From SIG299 sp045593825 (GTDB taxonomy: Bacteria > Bacillota > Clostridia > Lachnospirales > Lachnospiraceae): a stretch of 46,325 nt of DNA. Below the pieces are notes generated by a model. It saw only the letters and a list, made by a program, of their open reading frames with translations, ran no database searches and was not told the DNA's origin. The stretch is taken from assembly GCA_045593825.1 (NCBI GenBank), contig JAZNXI010000196.1:1-46325 (forward strand), in the 5' to 3' direction. Below are positions 8,061 to 16,719 of the stretch, piece after piece. Made by a program: the position numbers and the translations under genes. Each line of letters begins with the position of its first letter. Positions within the stretch are counted from its first letter, which is position 1.

Positions 8061-8089
8061 ATTATATTACTTTTTCTGCTATATTGCAA
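8061..8089 (-). promoter_or_regulatory. Sigma-A promoter of the EAL gene
   Basis: Minus strand TTGCAA (8084-8089), a 17-bp spacer, and TATAAT (8061-8066). The transcript would begin near 8054, leaving a leader of about 48 bases containing an AAAGAGG ribosome site before the start at 8006. Confidence 0.75.
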
Positions 8090-8150
8090 GAAAAATGTCG
8101 CACAATATGAACGTTTTAGTTCACTTGTGTATACTACTTATTGTTATGAA

Positions 8151-8179
8151 TTGCATTCGGTGTAAAAAGGTTGTATAAT
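8151..8179 (+). promoter_or_regulatory. Sigma-A promoter of the AraC gene
   Basis: TTGCAT (8151-8156), a 17-bp spacer and a perfect TATAAT (8174-8179). The transcript would start near 8186, immediately before the AAAGGAGG ribosome site, so the leader is very short (about 15 bases). Confidence 0.8.
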
Positions 8180-8200
8180 TACAACAAAGGAGGATTTGCC

Positions 8201-9058
8201 ATGGACTATATCCGTTTTAATGCAGAAAAAGAATTCACCTATCACTGGTGCGGTAAATTTGTAGCTCCGGAGGATTCTTGGACCCACCTCACCCGTGTCC
8301 TGCAGGACTACGAACTGTTCGTCGTAACAGACGGAGTTCTATATATCGGTACAGACAAAAAAGAATATGTTGTAAATCCGGGGGAATACCTTCTTATGCC
8401 TCCTAATAATTTTCAGCACGGCACAAAAAAATCCTTCTGCAACTTTTATTGGATGCATTTTGGGTATAATAACGAGCAAAATAATCACGAGCTGTTATCT
8501 GCCGAGGAAACCTTAACCTATGTTCCCGGCAGTCTGCTTATTCCGGAACAGGGAAAGCTCACATCTCCGGACCGTATCATCATCCTCATGAAGCAGCTGC
8601 AGGATTCCGACCGCCGCTACCGTGAGGTCACACTAAACCGTTACCTTTGCAGTGCTGTTTTGGCTGAAGTCGCCCTGCAGAGCCAGATTTATCCTACCTA
8701 CGGCAACACAATCATCAAGGAACAATTTTACCGGGATATCTGCGATTACGTTTCCTGGCATGTCGCTGATAATTTAAAGGTTTCCCAGGTGGCAAATTAC
8801 TTTGGCTACAACGAAAAATACCTGACCACCTTTTTTAAGCAACGGGCAGGCATTTCTTTAAAGCAATACATTTTACAGGTTAAAATGGACCGGGCAAAAG
8901 CGGACCTTAGCGAAACAACCGAACCGGTATCCCAAATTGCGTTCCGTTTGGGTTTTACGGATGCACACAATTTCTCCAACGCATTCCACAAGGTTACCGG
9001 TTTGTCTCCGAGTGAATACCGGGATATTTATAATAAACATAATATTTTTCCGGTATAG
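8201..9058 (+). CDS. AraC-family transcriptional regulator with N-terminal cupin
   Basis: A 285-residue regulator. Residues 1-150 form an AraC-type cupin sensor (for example DGVLYIGTDKKEYVVNPGEYLLMPPN), and about 185-280 hold two helix-turn-helix motifs: LKVSQVANYFGYNEKYLTTFFKQRAG and VSQIAFRLGFTDAHNFSNAFHKVTG, followed by the family signature LSPSEYRD. The frame extends to 8171, but AAAGGAGG lies 7 bases before the ATG at 8201 and the promoter places the transcript start near 8186, which excludes the longer form. The ligand is unknown; cupins of this class usually sense sugars or glycosides. It shares its intergenic region with the divergent c-di-GMP phosphodiesterase gene, so cross-regulation is possible but not shown. 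Confidence 0.9.
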   Translation: MDYIRFNAEKEFTYHWCGKFVAPEDSWTHLTRVLQDYELFVVTDGVLYIGTDKKEYVVNPGEYLLMPPNNFQHGTKKSFCNFYWMHFGYNNEQNNHELLSAEETLTYVPGSLLIPEQGKLTSPDRIIILMKQLQDSDRRYREVTLNRYLCSAVLAEVALQSQIYPTYGNTIIKEQFYRDICDYVSWHVADNLKVSQVANYFGYNEKYLTTFFKQRAGISLKQYILQVKMDRAKADLSETTEPVSQIAFRLGFTDAHNFSNAFHKVTGLSPSEYRDIYNKHNIFPV

Positions 9059-9063
9059 ATAAA

Positions 9064-9106
9064 AAAGAGGGTTCCCAAAAGCACATGCTTAAGGGATACC
9101 CTCTTT
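9064..9106. terminator. Bidirectional terminator between araC-type gene and prfA
   Basis: Stem AAAGAGGGT/ACCCTCTTT, extended by a second CCC/GGG pairing after a bulge, with A-rich and T-rich flanks on the two sides. It lies between two convergent genes (stops at 9058 and 9119), so it can serve both. Confidence 0.8.
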
Positions 9107-9118
9107 GTTTTGTTCTGA

Positions 9119-10195
9119 TTAGTTTTCTTCTGCCATGGCAGCAAGCTTTGCTGCCTGGTCGGCTGCGATTAAGGAGTCTACAAACTTCTGCAGGTCGCCG
9201 TTCATTACCGCATCCAGGTTATATGTGGTAAGGTTGATTCTGTGGTCGGTTACACGGCCCTGTGGGAAGTTATAGGTACGGATTTTTTCGGAACGGTCAC
9301 CGGAACCTACCTGACTCTTTCTTGCTGCAGCTTCTGCAGACTGTGCCTTTTCCAGCTCTAACTCATATAACTTGGAACGTAATACCTTGAAGGCCTTGTC
9401 ACGGTTCTTTAACTGGGACTTTTCATCCTGACAGGAAATTACAATACCGGTTGGAATATGGGTTAAACGAACTGCAGAGTCGGTGGTATTAACGCACTGT
9501 CCACCGTTACCGGAGGAACGGAATACGTCGATACGGCAGTCGTTTGGATTGATTTCGATATCTACTTCTTCTGCTTCCGGCATAATTGCTACGGTAATGG
9601 CAGAGGTCTGAATACGGCCCTGGGACTCGGTAACAGGAACTCGCTGAACACGGTGTGCACCGCTCTCGTACTTCATCTTGGAGTATGCACCGGCACCATT
9701 AATCATGAAGATTGCTTCTTTAAAGCCACCGATGCCGTTTTCGCTGACAGAGATAAGCTCTGTCTTCCAGCGCTGGGATTCTGCGTATTTGCAATACATA
9801 CGGTAAATTTCTGCGGTAAACAAGGTTGCTTCATCACCGCCGGTACCCGCACGAAGTTCTACGATAACGTTCTTATCATCGTTAGGGTCCTTTGGAAGCA
9901 GTAAAATCTTTAACTGCTGCTCTAAGTTTTCTACATTTTCCTTGCTGGCATTTAACTCTTCCTTTGCCAGTTCTCTCATTTCTTCGTCGCTTTCTTCTTC
10001 CAAAATCATGAGACTGTCTTCGATGTTCTGCTTTTCTTTCTTATACTCGGTATAAGCTTCTACAATCGGAGCCAAGTCGTTTTGTTCCTTCATCAGCTTA
10101 CGAAAACGGTTCTGGTCACTGACAACGGTCGGCTCACTTAATTCATTCTGGATTTCTTCAAATCGTCTTAATAAATCCTCTAATTTATCAAACAT
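9119..10195 (-). CDS. prfA: Peptide chain release factor 1
   Basis: A 358-residue class I release factor that recognises UAA and UAG and triggers peptide release. The GGQ catalytic loop is visible (SSGNGGQCVNTT), and the codon-recognition tripeptide is PVT, in RVPVTESQGR, matching the PxT form of RF1. The conserved motif AGTGGDEA begins domain 2. The length is normal. It follows prmC by 17 bases in the order DUF1385-prmC-prfA, so the factor and the methylase that modifies its GGQ glutamine are co-expressed. It ends at the bidirectional terminator. Confidence 0.97.
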   Translation of the reverse strand: MFDKLEDLLRRFEEIQNELSEPTVVSDQNRFRKLMKEQNDLAPIVEAYTEYKKEKQNIEDSLMILEEESDEEMRELAKEELNASKENVENLEQQLKILLLPKDPNDDKNVIVELRAGTGGDEATLFTAEIYRMYCKYAESQRWKTELISVSENGIGGFKEAIFMINGAGAYSKMKYESGAHRVQRVPVTESQGRIQTSAITVAIMPEAEEVDIEINPNDCRIDVFRSSGNGGQCVNTTDSAVRLTHIPTGIVISCQDEKSQLKNRDKAFKVLRSKLYELELEKAQSAEAAARKSQVGSGDRSEKIRTYNFPQGRVTDHRINLTTYNLDAVMNGDLQKFVDSLIAADQAAKLAAMAEEN

Positions 10196-10212
10196 TTCTT
10201 TTACCTCTCTAT

Positions 10213-11049
10213 TTAAGCACGTGCGGCACTAACCACACGGTCAAGTCCTGCCAGGTCCTTGATAACACGGATATTCTGAAAACCGTTTTCTGCAAGCAGT
10301 TTAGACACATCTGCCCCCTGCTCACAACCGATTTCAAAAAATATCAGTCCCTTCTCTGTCAGGAACTTATTTGCATTTTCAATAATTTCACGATAAAACT
10401 TTAACCCGTCTGCATCACCATCCAAGGCACTCATAGGCTCGTGCTCTTTTACCTCCGGCATGAGTGTTTCAATGACTGCGGTGGGAATATACGGCGGATT
10501 GGACACTATAATATCAAAACGCATGCCCTTTGGTACCGCATCAAACAAATCGCCGCAATAAAACGAAGCAGCTGCCTCTAAACGGACGGCATTATTCTTT
10601 GCAGTTTCAATGGCCTCTGCAGAAACATCTGTACCTACCGCATTTGTAAGCCGGCACATTTTTGCCAGGCTGAGCAGAATGCATCCGGTACCGGTACATA
10701 AATCAAGTACACTCTTACCTTCTGCAACCCGGCTTACTTCTTCTGCCAGCACCTCGGTGTCCTGTCTTGGAATCAGGGTTGCGGGACTGACCAGAAAGGA
10801 ATATCCCATAAATTCCTGACTTCCGGTAATATATTGCAAGGGAATACGTTGTGCACGCTGCCGTACAAGGTCACTAAGTTCTTTTTCCTGTACCTCTTCC
10901 ATGGCATCTTCCTTGTGTAAAAAATAGGATGCCCGGTTCATTCCGGTAACATGCTCAAATAAATACCATGCGTCCACTTCTGCGTCGGGAATTCCGGCAT
11001 TTACCAGTAACTCCACAGCACACTTCAGCGCCTCTTTGCAGGAGATCAT
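10213..11049 (-). CDS. prmC: Release factor glutamine N5-methyltransferase
   Basis: A 278-residue S-adenosylmethionine methylase that methylates the Gln of the GGQ motif in RF1/RF2. Visible parts are the N-terminal helical domain with RIPLQYITG (about 76-84), the cofactor motif VLDLCTGTGCILLSLA, and the substrate-binding NPPY in IIVSNPPYIPT. The ATG overlaps the stop of the DUF1385 gene by 4 bases (ATGA), giving translational coupling, and prfA, its substrate gene, comes next. Length and motif order are standard. Confidence 0.95.
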   Translation of the reverse strand: MISCKEALKCAVELLVNAGIPDAEVDAWYLFEHVTGMNRASYFLHKEDAMEEVQEKELSDLVRQRAQRIPLQYITGSQEFMGYSFLVSPATLIPRQDTEVLAEEVSRVAEGKSVLDLCTGTGCILLSLAKMCRLTNAVGTDVSAEAIETAKNNAVRLEAAASFYCGDLFDAVPKGMRFDIIVSNPPYIPTAVIETLMPEVKEHEPMSALDGDADGLKFYREIIENANKFLTEKGLIFFEIGCEQGADVSKLLAENGFQNIRVIKDLAGLDRVVSAARA

Positions 11050-12368
11050 GCTTCTGTATCCTCATCGGTTTCTTCGTCGGAAATTTCCATAACAGACTTT
11101 GGACCCTTAAATTCAAAGTACATATCCAGAGCCTTTAAAATATCATCATCATCGTCATCCTTGGAAAGGCTTGCTGCTACTGCTTTGGTTGCTGCCGGCA
11201 TTGGGTCTTTCTTTGGTGCTTTGCCCTTCTTTGGTGCAGGAGCTGCACTGGAAAGTTTAATATCAAATAACTGGGCAATATCAATTTCTAACGGCTGTGC
11301 CGGAGCCTCAGCCTTTGGCTCTTCTTTGGAAGCAGCAACTTCTTCTGTAGCGGCAGTTACCGCAGCCACCTGCTTTTCTTCCTCTTTTTCTTCTTTCACC
11401 GGTTCTGTCTTCTTGGTATTTTTATTACTCTTTGTATTCTTCTTAGACTTCTTTTTGGTGTCCTTTTCAATAAATGCCTGCCAGTCAAACACAGCTTCTA
11501 CGGAAGCCATGGCAACTTCAATCATGGATTCGTCAGGTTCCCTGGTTGTTAAGCCCTGCATCCACATACCCGGTCTGCTTAAAACATCAATAACCTTGCT
11601 GTTGCTTCTACCGGCCAAACGGATAAACTCATAAGAAATTCCTGCGATTACAGGAATCAATAATAAGCGTACCACAAAACGGAGCAGTGTATTCTCCACC
11701 CGGATGAAGATAAAGAAAATAATACTGATTACCATAACTGTTAATAAAAAGCTGGTACCGCAGCGCTTATGCTCTCTGCTCTGCTTTTTTACATTTTGTA
11801 CAGTAAGCGGAAGTCCGTTTTCGATACAGTTGATAGACTTATGCTCTGCACCATGATACATGAACAGACGCTTAATATCTTTCATTTGGGCAATTAAAAC
11901 AATATATAATACAAAAATCAACAGACGGAATACACCTTCAAGCAAAGCAAGAAGCGCAGTGTTTTCAATTTTTGCTGCGAGAAAACCTGCCAGCAACATC
12001 GGAACCACTACAAAAATACCGATTGCCAGAAGAACTGCCAGAACCATGGTAAATCCATTTAAAATTCCGTCGGCATGACCTTTGGTCATTTCGTTTAATT
12101 TCTTTTCGAATTTGGATTCCTCTTCCTCTTCTTCATAAAAAGATGCAGAAAAGGTTAAGGATTTCATTCCGAGAGAAAGAGAATCAACAAATGCCACCAC
12201 GCCACGAACAATAGGCAGGCTTAAGAATTTATTTTTTCTTTCAGTAAGAGTATTTGTTTCGACAGCAATTTCATTATTAGGTTTTCTGACAGCTACGGCA
12301 TACTTGTTACCGTTTTTCATCATAACGCCTTCGATAACCGCCTGTCCGCCTATTCCGGATGGTTTCAT
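11046..12368 (-). CDS. DUF1385 family membrane protein (YqhQ-like) with long charged tail
   Basis: A 440-residue protein. The start GIGGQAVIEGVMMKNGNKYAVAVRKP and the motif MYHGAEHKSINCIENG identify the DUF1385/YqhQ family of metal-binding-like membrane proteins of unknown function; the HGAEHK motif suggests a conserved metal or catalytic site. Membrane segments lie near 104-130, 140-163 and 205-250. Typical members end near residue 310. Here a further 125 residues rich in Lys, Glu, Ala and Pro follow and end in acidic runs (KDDDDDD and EISDEETDED), likely disordered. The ribosome site AAAGGAGGAAAAAT is strong. The gene sits between rpmE and prmC, the usual clostridial order. Confidence 0.9.
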   Translation of the reverse strand: MKPSGIGGQAVIEGVMMKNGNKYAVAVRKPNNEIAVETNTLTERKNKFLSLPIVRGVVAFVDSLSLGMKSLTFSASFYEEEEEESKFEKKLNEMTKGHADGILNGFTMVLAVLLAIGIFVVVPMLLAGFLAAKIENTALLALLEGVFRLLIFVLYIVLIAQMKDIKRLFMYHGAEHKSINCIENGLPLTVQNVKKQSREHKRCGTSFLLTVMVISIIFFIFIRVENTLLRFVVRLLLIPVIAGISYEFIRLAGRSNSKVIDVLSRPGMWMQGLTTREPDESMIEVAMASVEAVFDWQAFIEKDTKKKSKKNTKSNKNTKKTEPVKEEKEEEKQVAAVTAATEEVAASKEEPKAEAPAQPLEIDIAQLFDIKLSSAAPAPKKGKAPKKDPMPAATKAVAASLSKDDDDDDILKALDMYFEFKGPKSVMEISDEETDEDTEA

Positions 12369-12419
12369 ATATTTTTCCTCCTTTTAGTTTTTTAGCCAAG
12401 TTTTGGCTACATTTAAAAA

Positions 12420-12451
12420 CAGGTTGAGCAAAACACTGTTAGCTCAACCTG
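12420..12451 (-). terminator. Intrinsic terminator after rpmE
   Basis: A perfect 10-bp stem CAGGTTGAGC/GCTCAACCTG with a 12-base loop. On the minus strand it is followed by TTTTTAAATG. It lies 25 bases beyond the rpmE stop and before the DUF1385 ribosome site. Confidence 0.85.
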
Positions 12452-12476
12452 ATTTTTAACCTTATATTCTTGTCTA

Positions 12477-12680
12477 CTACTGAGTAAAACCATACTTACG
12501 GTTGAACTTTTCAATAGCACCACGAGCAGCAGCAGCTTTCTGCTGACCGGTATAAAAAGGATGACACTTGGAACAAATTTCTACGTGAATTTCGCTCTTA
12601 GTGGAACCTGTTACGAATTCATTACCGCAGTTACATGTTACCTTTGCCTGATAGTACTTTGGCTGAATAGCTTCTTTCAT
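12477..12680 (-). CDS. rpmE: 50S ribosomal protein L31 (zinc-binding type)
   Basis: A 67-residue large-subunit protein. The family signature ICSKCHPFYTGQQK is present, and four Cys (two in CNC, two in CSKC) form the zinc site, so this is the C+ paralogue rather than the zinc-free version. I start it at the ATG at 12680, with AGAGGTG 6 bases upstream. An alternative GTG at 12689 lies within that ribosome site and would add MKR, which is not seen in the family. It has its own promoter just behind rho and its own terminator. Confidence 0.97.
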   Translation of the reverse strand: MKEAIQPKYYQAKVTCNCGNEFVTGSTKSEIHVEICSKCHPFYTGQQKAAAARGAIEKFNRKYGFTQ

Positions 12681-12739
12681 TCTTTTCACCTCTTATTTTA
12701 AACATTACGATTATTAACCGCATAATAAACAGCTTTTAC

Positions 12740-12768
12740 ATTGTATCATAAAACTTTTTTAAATGCAA
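12740..12768 (-). promoter_or_regulatory. Sigma-A promoter of rpmE
   Basis: Minus strand TTGCAT (12763-12768), 17-bp spacer, then TACAAT (12740-12745) with TGA before it (extended -10). It begins 4 bases after the rho stop. No intrinsic terminator is seen between rho and rpmE, so read-through from rho is also likely. Confidence 0.75.
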
Positions 12769-12772
12769 TAGG

Positions 12773-14377
12773 TTAATTTATAATTTTTGTCTTTTTTACC
12801 AATTCTATAAAATCAGCGTTATTTCTGGTCTGGGTAAACAGCTTAATAATGTTTTCTGTAGCCTCTTCCGATTTAACCCCGTTTAACGCACGGCGCATAA
12901 TGGTGGATGCCTCCAGCTCATTAGCAGAAAGCAGCAAGTCTTCTCTTCTGGTGCCGGACTTTGGCAAGTCGATGGCAGGGAACACGCGGCGCTCGGATAA
13001 GTTTCTGTTAAGCACCAGTTCCATGTTACCGGTACCCTTAAATTCTTCAAATACTACGTCATCCATACGGCTGCCGGTGTCTACTAAAGCGGTGGCAAGC
13101 ACGGTAAGGCTGCCTCCCTCTCTCATGTTACGGGCTGCACCGAAAAACTTCTTTGGCATATGCAGTGCTGCCGGATCGAGACCACCGGACAAGGTACGGC
13201 CACTGGCCTGTACCGTTAAGTTGTAGGCTCTTGCCAAACGGGTAATACTGTCTAACAGGATAACTACGTCTTTTTTATGCTCTACCAGACGCTTTGCGCG
13301 CTCGATAACCATTTCAGATACTCTCTTATGGTTTTCAGGGAGTTCGTCAAAGGTGGAGTAAATAACTTCTACCTTATCTCCTTCGATGGATTCCTTAATA
13401 TCGGTTACTTCTTCCGGACGTTCATCGATTAATAAAATAATGAGATGCATATCTTTATGATTGCGGGTGATTGCCTTTGCCACCTGCTTAAGCAGTGTTG
13501 TTTTACCTGTTTTTGGCTGGGATACAATCATACCTCTCTGACCCTTACCGATTGGGGAGATTAAATCTACCATACGCATAGCAAGCGGACACCCCGGTGT
13601 TTCCAGGTGAATTCTCTCATTTGGAAAGATTGGGGTAAGATGCTCAAAGCGCGGTCTTCTCATAGGAGTTTCCACCACCGGATAACCATTAATGGATTTT
13701 ACATATAATAATGGGCTGAATTTTTCGGTTGCGGTACGGATTTTAGTATTACCGGAAACAATATCACCGGTACGAAGGCCGTACTTACGAAGAAGCGGTG
13801 TGCTCACATAAACGTCATTTTCACCCGGAAGATAATTGTCGCAGCGGATAAATCCGAAGCCTTCCGGCATAATTTCAAGAATTCCGGTTTTGGTTTCACC
13901 ACTGTCGTACGCCTCCAACTCCTTCATAGACATATTGGCAAAATCCTGCGGAGACGGACCCTTTGGTGCCTGCGCCGGATCTCCCTGCGGTGCCGCTTGC
14001 GCCGGACGGGACTGACTCTGCTGTGCATTATAGGATGCTCTTGGCTGTTGCACATAGGATGTAGCTCCTGCACCGGTTCCGGCCGGACGACGCTGTGCAC
14101 TAAAACCGGCCTGTCCACGCTCCTGATACTGGGCCGGACGACGTACTTCTACTGCCGGAGCCGCCGGACGTTCCTCCTGTACCTTTGGTTCTTCTGCAAC
14201 CGCAGGCTCTTCCTTTGGCTGCGGAGCCGGTTCTGCCTTTGACTGCTGTGCTGTATGATTATGCACAGATAAACATTCCACCAATTCCTGCTTTCTCATT
14301 GCGGAAATTCCTTTTAAACCTATTTTTTTTGCCTCTTCTCTTAACTCTGCCAGAGACATTGCTGAAAAATCTGTCAT
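12773..14377 (-). CDS. rho: Transcription termination factor Rho with disordered insertion
   Basis: A 534-residue hexameric RNA translocase that ends untranslated transcripts. Residues 1-41 are the Rho_N helical domain (SLAELREEAKKIGLKGIS), about 155-225 the cold-shock RNA-binding domain (ILEIMPEGFGFIR), and 260-534 the ATPase, with Walker A VSQPKTGKTTLL (about 285) and Walker B VVILLDSITRLARAYN. Between Rho_N and the RNA-binding domain lies an insertion of about 110 residues rich in Pro, Gln, Ala and Arg with almost no hydrophobics (residues 42-150). Such insertions are known in some Clostridia, Actinobacteria and Bacteroides Rho. No ktr or other partner is linked. Promoter at 14468-14496. 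Confidence 0.97.
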   Translation of the reverse strand: MTDFSAMSLAELREEAKKIGLKGISAMRKQELVECLSVHNHTAQQSKAEPAPQPKEEPAVAEEPKVQEERPAAPAVEVRRPAQYQERGQAGFSAQRRPAGTGAGATSYVQQPRASYNAQQSQSRPAQAAPQGDPAQAPKGPSPQDFANMSMKELEAYDSGETKTGILEIMPEGFGFIRCDNYLPGENDVYVSTPLLRKYGLRTGDIVSGNTKIRTATEKFSPLLYVKSINGYPVVETPMRRPRFEHLTPIFPNERIHLETPGCPLAMRMVDLISPIGKGQRGMIVSQPKTGKTTLLKQVAKAITRNHKDMHLIILLIDERPEEVTDIKESIEGDKVEVIYSTFDELPENHKRVSEMVIERAKRLVEHKKDVVILLDSITRLARAYNLTVQASGRTLSGGLDPAALHMPKKFFGAARNMREGGSLTVLATALVDTGSRMDDVVFEEFKGTGNMELVLNRNLSERRVFPAIDLPKSGTRREDLLLSANELEASTIMRRALNGVKSEEATENIIKLFTQTRNNADFIELVKKTKIIN

Positions 14378-14467
14378 AATATTCTCCTTTTTCTTATAGC
14401 TTTTGTTTTTGGGGGGAATTCAAGTGATTTTAAAATACAAACATAAGAACACTTATGATTTTTACTT

Positions 14468-14496
14468 ATTATACACCATAATGTTCAAAATGAAAA
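14468..14496 (-). promoter_or_regulatory. Promoter of rho
   Basis: A perfect TATAAT (14468-14473 on the minus strand) with a weaker TTTTCA 17 bp upstream. The leader of about 85 bases before the start codon contains a poly-G run (six G on the plus strand, C on the transcript) and no obvious open frame. Rho autoregulates through its leader in other bacteria; whether this leader does so is unknown. Confidence 0.55.
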
Positions 14497-14512
14497 GTAG
14501 TAATTCGTTTGA

Positions 14513-14541
14513 TTGACGAAAAAGTTTTTCGGTGGTAAAAT
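14513..14541 (+). promoter_or_regulatory. Promoter of the radical SAM-DUF4364 unit
   Basis: TTGACG (14513-14518), a 17-bp spacer and TAAAAT (14536-14541), with TGG before the -10 making it an extended -10 as well. The transcript would start near 14548, excluding the upstream TTG start of the open frame. Confidence 0.75.
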
Positions 14542-14583
14542 AAAAAATTGGACGACTCTTATTTTAGAGAGAGGAGAATTGGG

Positions 14584-15537
14584 ATGAAACCGCATTTTTA
14601 CAGTGCAGATGAATATTTAAAAGAAACCTTCGGGAAAAAAATGTTCCGTCTGTCGCTGGATGCCGGTACCACCTGTCCCAACAGGGATGGTTCCAAAGGC
14701 TATGGCGGCTGTGTATTTTGCAGTGCCAAAGGTTCCGGTGACTTTGCTGCCGGACGCAGCACCTCAGTAACCACCCAAATCGATGCGGCCAAAGTCCAGG
14801 TGGCCAAAAAACTTCCAAAAAACGGGGCCCCTTTTGGTTATCTGGCATATTTCCAATCCTTTACTTCTACCTATGCACCGATAGAGTATCTTCGTCCTTT
14901 ATTTACAGAAGCAATCCGGCACCCGGAAATAGAAGCACTGTTTATCGGCACCAGACCGGACTGTCTTCCTGCAGAAGTGCTGAATTTGCTGGCAGAGCTA
15001 AAAGAAATCAAACCGGTATATGTGGAATTGGGGCTTCAGACATCCAAAGAAGCTTCCGTTTCTTACATCAACCGCTGCTATGACAATTCCGTTTTTGAAC
15101 ATGCAGTACACGCCCTGCATGAACGTGGCATTCCGGTAATTGTCCATTGCATCCTCGGCTTACCGTACGAAACAATGGAAGACATGCAAAACACAGTGGA
15201 TTACATCTGTGCCCTGCCGGTCCACGGCATAAAGCTGCAGTTATTACATGTATTAAAAGATACCAGGCTGGCAGAGGATTATGAGGAACTAAACAAAAAA
15301 CATGCTTTTTCCTGCATGGACCGCACTGCCTATATCAAAACTTTAGCAAACCTGATTTCCCGTATTCCGTCCCACATGGTCATTTACCGTATCACCGGCG
15401 ACGGTCCGAGAAGCTTACTCATTGCTCCCACCTGGAGCACCGATAAGAAAAGAGTACAAAACGACATTCGAAAAGAACTGATAGAACGAAATATTATTCA
15501 GGGAGGAACCTCACCACTATGCAATCCGAATCCTTAA
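14584..15537 (+). CDS. TIGR01212 family radical SAM protein (YtqA-like)
   Basis: A 317-residue radical SAM enzyme. The cluster-binding cysteines lie in an expanded motif at about residues 31-46 (CPNRDG, then CVFCS), the form seen in the TIGR01212/YtqA family, and the downstream segments IGTRPDCLP, YVELGLQTS and VHCILGLPYETMEDM are typical of this group. Substrate unproven; related proteins have been linked to tRNA modification. The frame opens at a TTG at 14548, but the ATG at 14584 has AGAGGAG 7 bases before it and the conserved MKPHFYSADEYLK start. Its stop overlaps the next gene by 19 bases. Confidence 0.92.
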   Translation: MKPHFYSADEYLKETFGKKMFRLSLDAGTTCPNRDGSKGYGGCVFCSAKGSGDFAAGRSTSVTTQIDAAKVQVAKKLPKNGAPFGYLAYFQSFTSTYAPIEYLRPLFTEAIRHPEIEALFIGTRPDCLPAEVLNLLAELKEIKPVYVELGLQTSKEASVSYINRCYDNSVFEHAVHALHERGIPVIVHCILGLPYETMEDMQNTVDYICALPVHGIKLQLLHVLKDTRLAEDYEELNKKHAFSCMDRTAYIKTLANLISRIPSHMVIYRITGDGPRSLLIAPTWSTDKKRVQNDIRKELIERNIIQGGTSPLCNPNP

Positions 15538-16058
15538 TGCTTTATAAACTGATTATTCTTTACATCCTCGACCGGATGGATTTTCCAATTACCAACACGG
15601 AATTAACCCGGTTTATTCTGGAAAAAGAATACTGCAATTACATAACTATCCAGCAGACCCTGGAGGATCTAATTGAGGATAATTACGTAGAAGTGGAACA
15701 TTCCCACAATTCCTTTTTGTACCGCATCACCGCATCCGGCAAGGAAACCCTGTCCTTTTTCTATACCAGAATTTCGGTAGCCATCCGTGATGATATTGAT
15801 GCCTATCTTTCCGAAAAAGAATATCAGCTCAGGGAAATGGTTTCCACCACCGCCGACTATTACGAAGCAAAGAAAAACGAGTTCGTTGTGGAACTCCGTG
15901 TAATAGAGCGTGACAGCGAACTCGTTCATATTAACCTGCTTGTTACCTCCGCAGCCGAAGCAGACATCATCTGCAGCCGTTGGAAGGAATGCAGCGCCGA
16001 TGTGTACGGTTACCTGATTTCCACACTGGCAGCCGCCCCACAAGGCACCTCTAAATAA
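15519..16058 (+). CDS. DUF4364 family protein (winged-helix-like)
   Basis: A 179-residue protein matching DUF4364: a start of LYKLIILYILDRMDFPITNTELTRF followed by a winged-helix-like region (YITIQQTLEDLIEDNYVEVE) and an acidic C-terminal half. The family is common in Clostridia and resembles a small transcription regulator, but its DNA target is unknown. The ATG at 15519 has GGAGG 12 bases before it; an internal ATG at 15537 overlaps the stop of the radical SAM gene as TAATG and is a possible alternative. Pairing with the TIGR01212 gene is conserved in Lachnospiraceae. Its TAA abuts the stop of the convergent yczE-like gene with no gap and no terminator. Confidence 0.85.
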   Translation: MQSESLMLYKLIILYILDRMDFPITNTELTRFILEKEYCNYITIQQTLEDLIEDNYVEVEHSHNSFLYRITASGKETLSFFYTRISVAIRDDIDAYLSEKEYQLREMVSTTADYYEAKKNEFVVELRVIERDSELVHINLLVTSAAEADIICSRWKECSADVYGYLISTLAAAPQGTSK

Positions 16059-16718
16059 TTATTTTGTATCAAAAATTCCACTCTTTTTTACCAGGCCGGA
16101 CACAAAGTCCACACATGGTCCTAAAGTGAATACCATTAAGACGGTAACCACACCAACGGTGCCGCCTACCAAAAGAGCCACAACGGTAGCAAGGCCATCG
16201 TACAGCATTCTGACGAATCTGTACGGAATCTGCTTCTTTGTGGCTTTTTCTATGCCACGGTGTAACAGTACCGGCAAAGCATCATACGGAGATGTACCGA
16301 GACCGCAGTTCATATAAAGGGCTGCGGCAAACAAAAACAGAATCAATGTCGGAATCATAACACCGATTTTTAATCCGATGGACATATCCTCTGCTGCCGG
16401 CATAAAGCCGAGCTTATCAACCACCCAGCCGGTAAAGTCTGCGGAATACCCCACAATTACCATATTACCAATGGTTCCCAGACCGAACTGCTTACGGTCA
16501 ATGCAAAGAACCAGCAGAAACAGTGCCGCATTAAACAGCATCTGGAAAGTACCGAAACTGATGCCTGCCATGGCAGAAAATCCGTAATTCATGGCAGAAA
16601 ACGGGTCCGGGCCTAAATTGGTACGGTTTAAAAACTGTACGCCGACGCCCATAAAGAATACACCCACCAGCATTAACAGAATGCGTTTTCTCATTTCTTT
16701 TGTCAGATACTTCTTCAT
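16059..16718 (-). CDS. YczE/YyaS/YitT family membrane protein
   Basis: A 219-residue protein with five or six membrane segments. Two parallel repeats are visible: FLNRTNLGPDPFSAMNYGFS near residue 35 and LYMNCGLGTSPYDALPVLLH near 135, both with the Gly-x-(D/S)P(F/Y)DA pattern that marks the YczE/YitT group. The function is not established; in Bacillus, YczE was tied to surfactin production. I start it at the ATG at 16718 with GTGGAGG 9 bases upstream, instead of 16736. It follows ysxC by 1 base and so ends the lon-ysxC-yczE unit. Confidence 0.85.
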   Translation of the reverse strand: MKKYLTKEMRKRILLMLVGVFFMGVGVQFLNRTNLGPDPFSAMNYGFSAMAGISFGTFQMLFNAALFLLVLCIDRKQFGLGTIGNMVIVGYSADFTGWVVDKLGFMPAAEDMSIGLKIGVMIPTLILFLFAAALYMNCGLGTSPYDALPVLLHRGIEKATKKQIPYRFVRMLYDGLATVVALLVGGTVGVVTVLMVFTLGPCVDFVSGLVKKSGIFDTK

Positions 16719-16719
16719 A

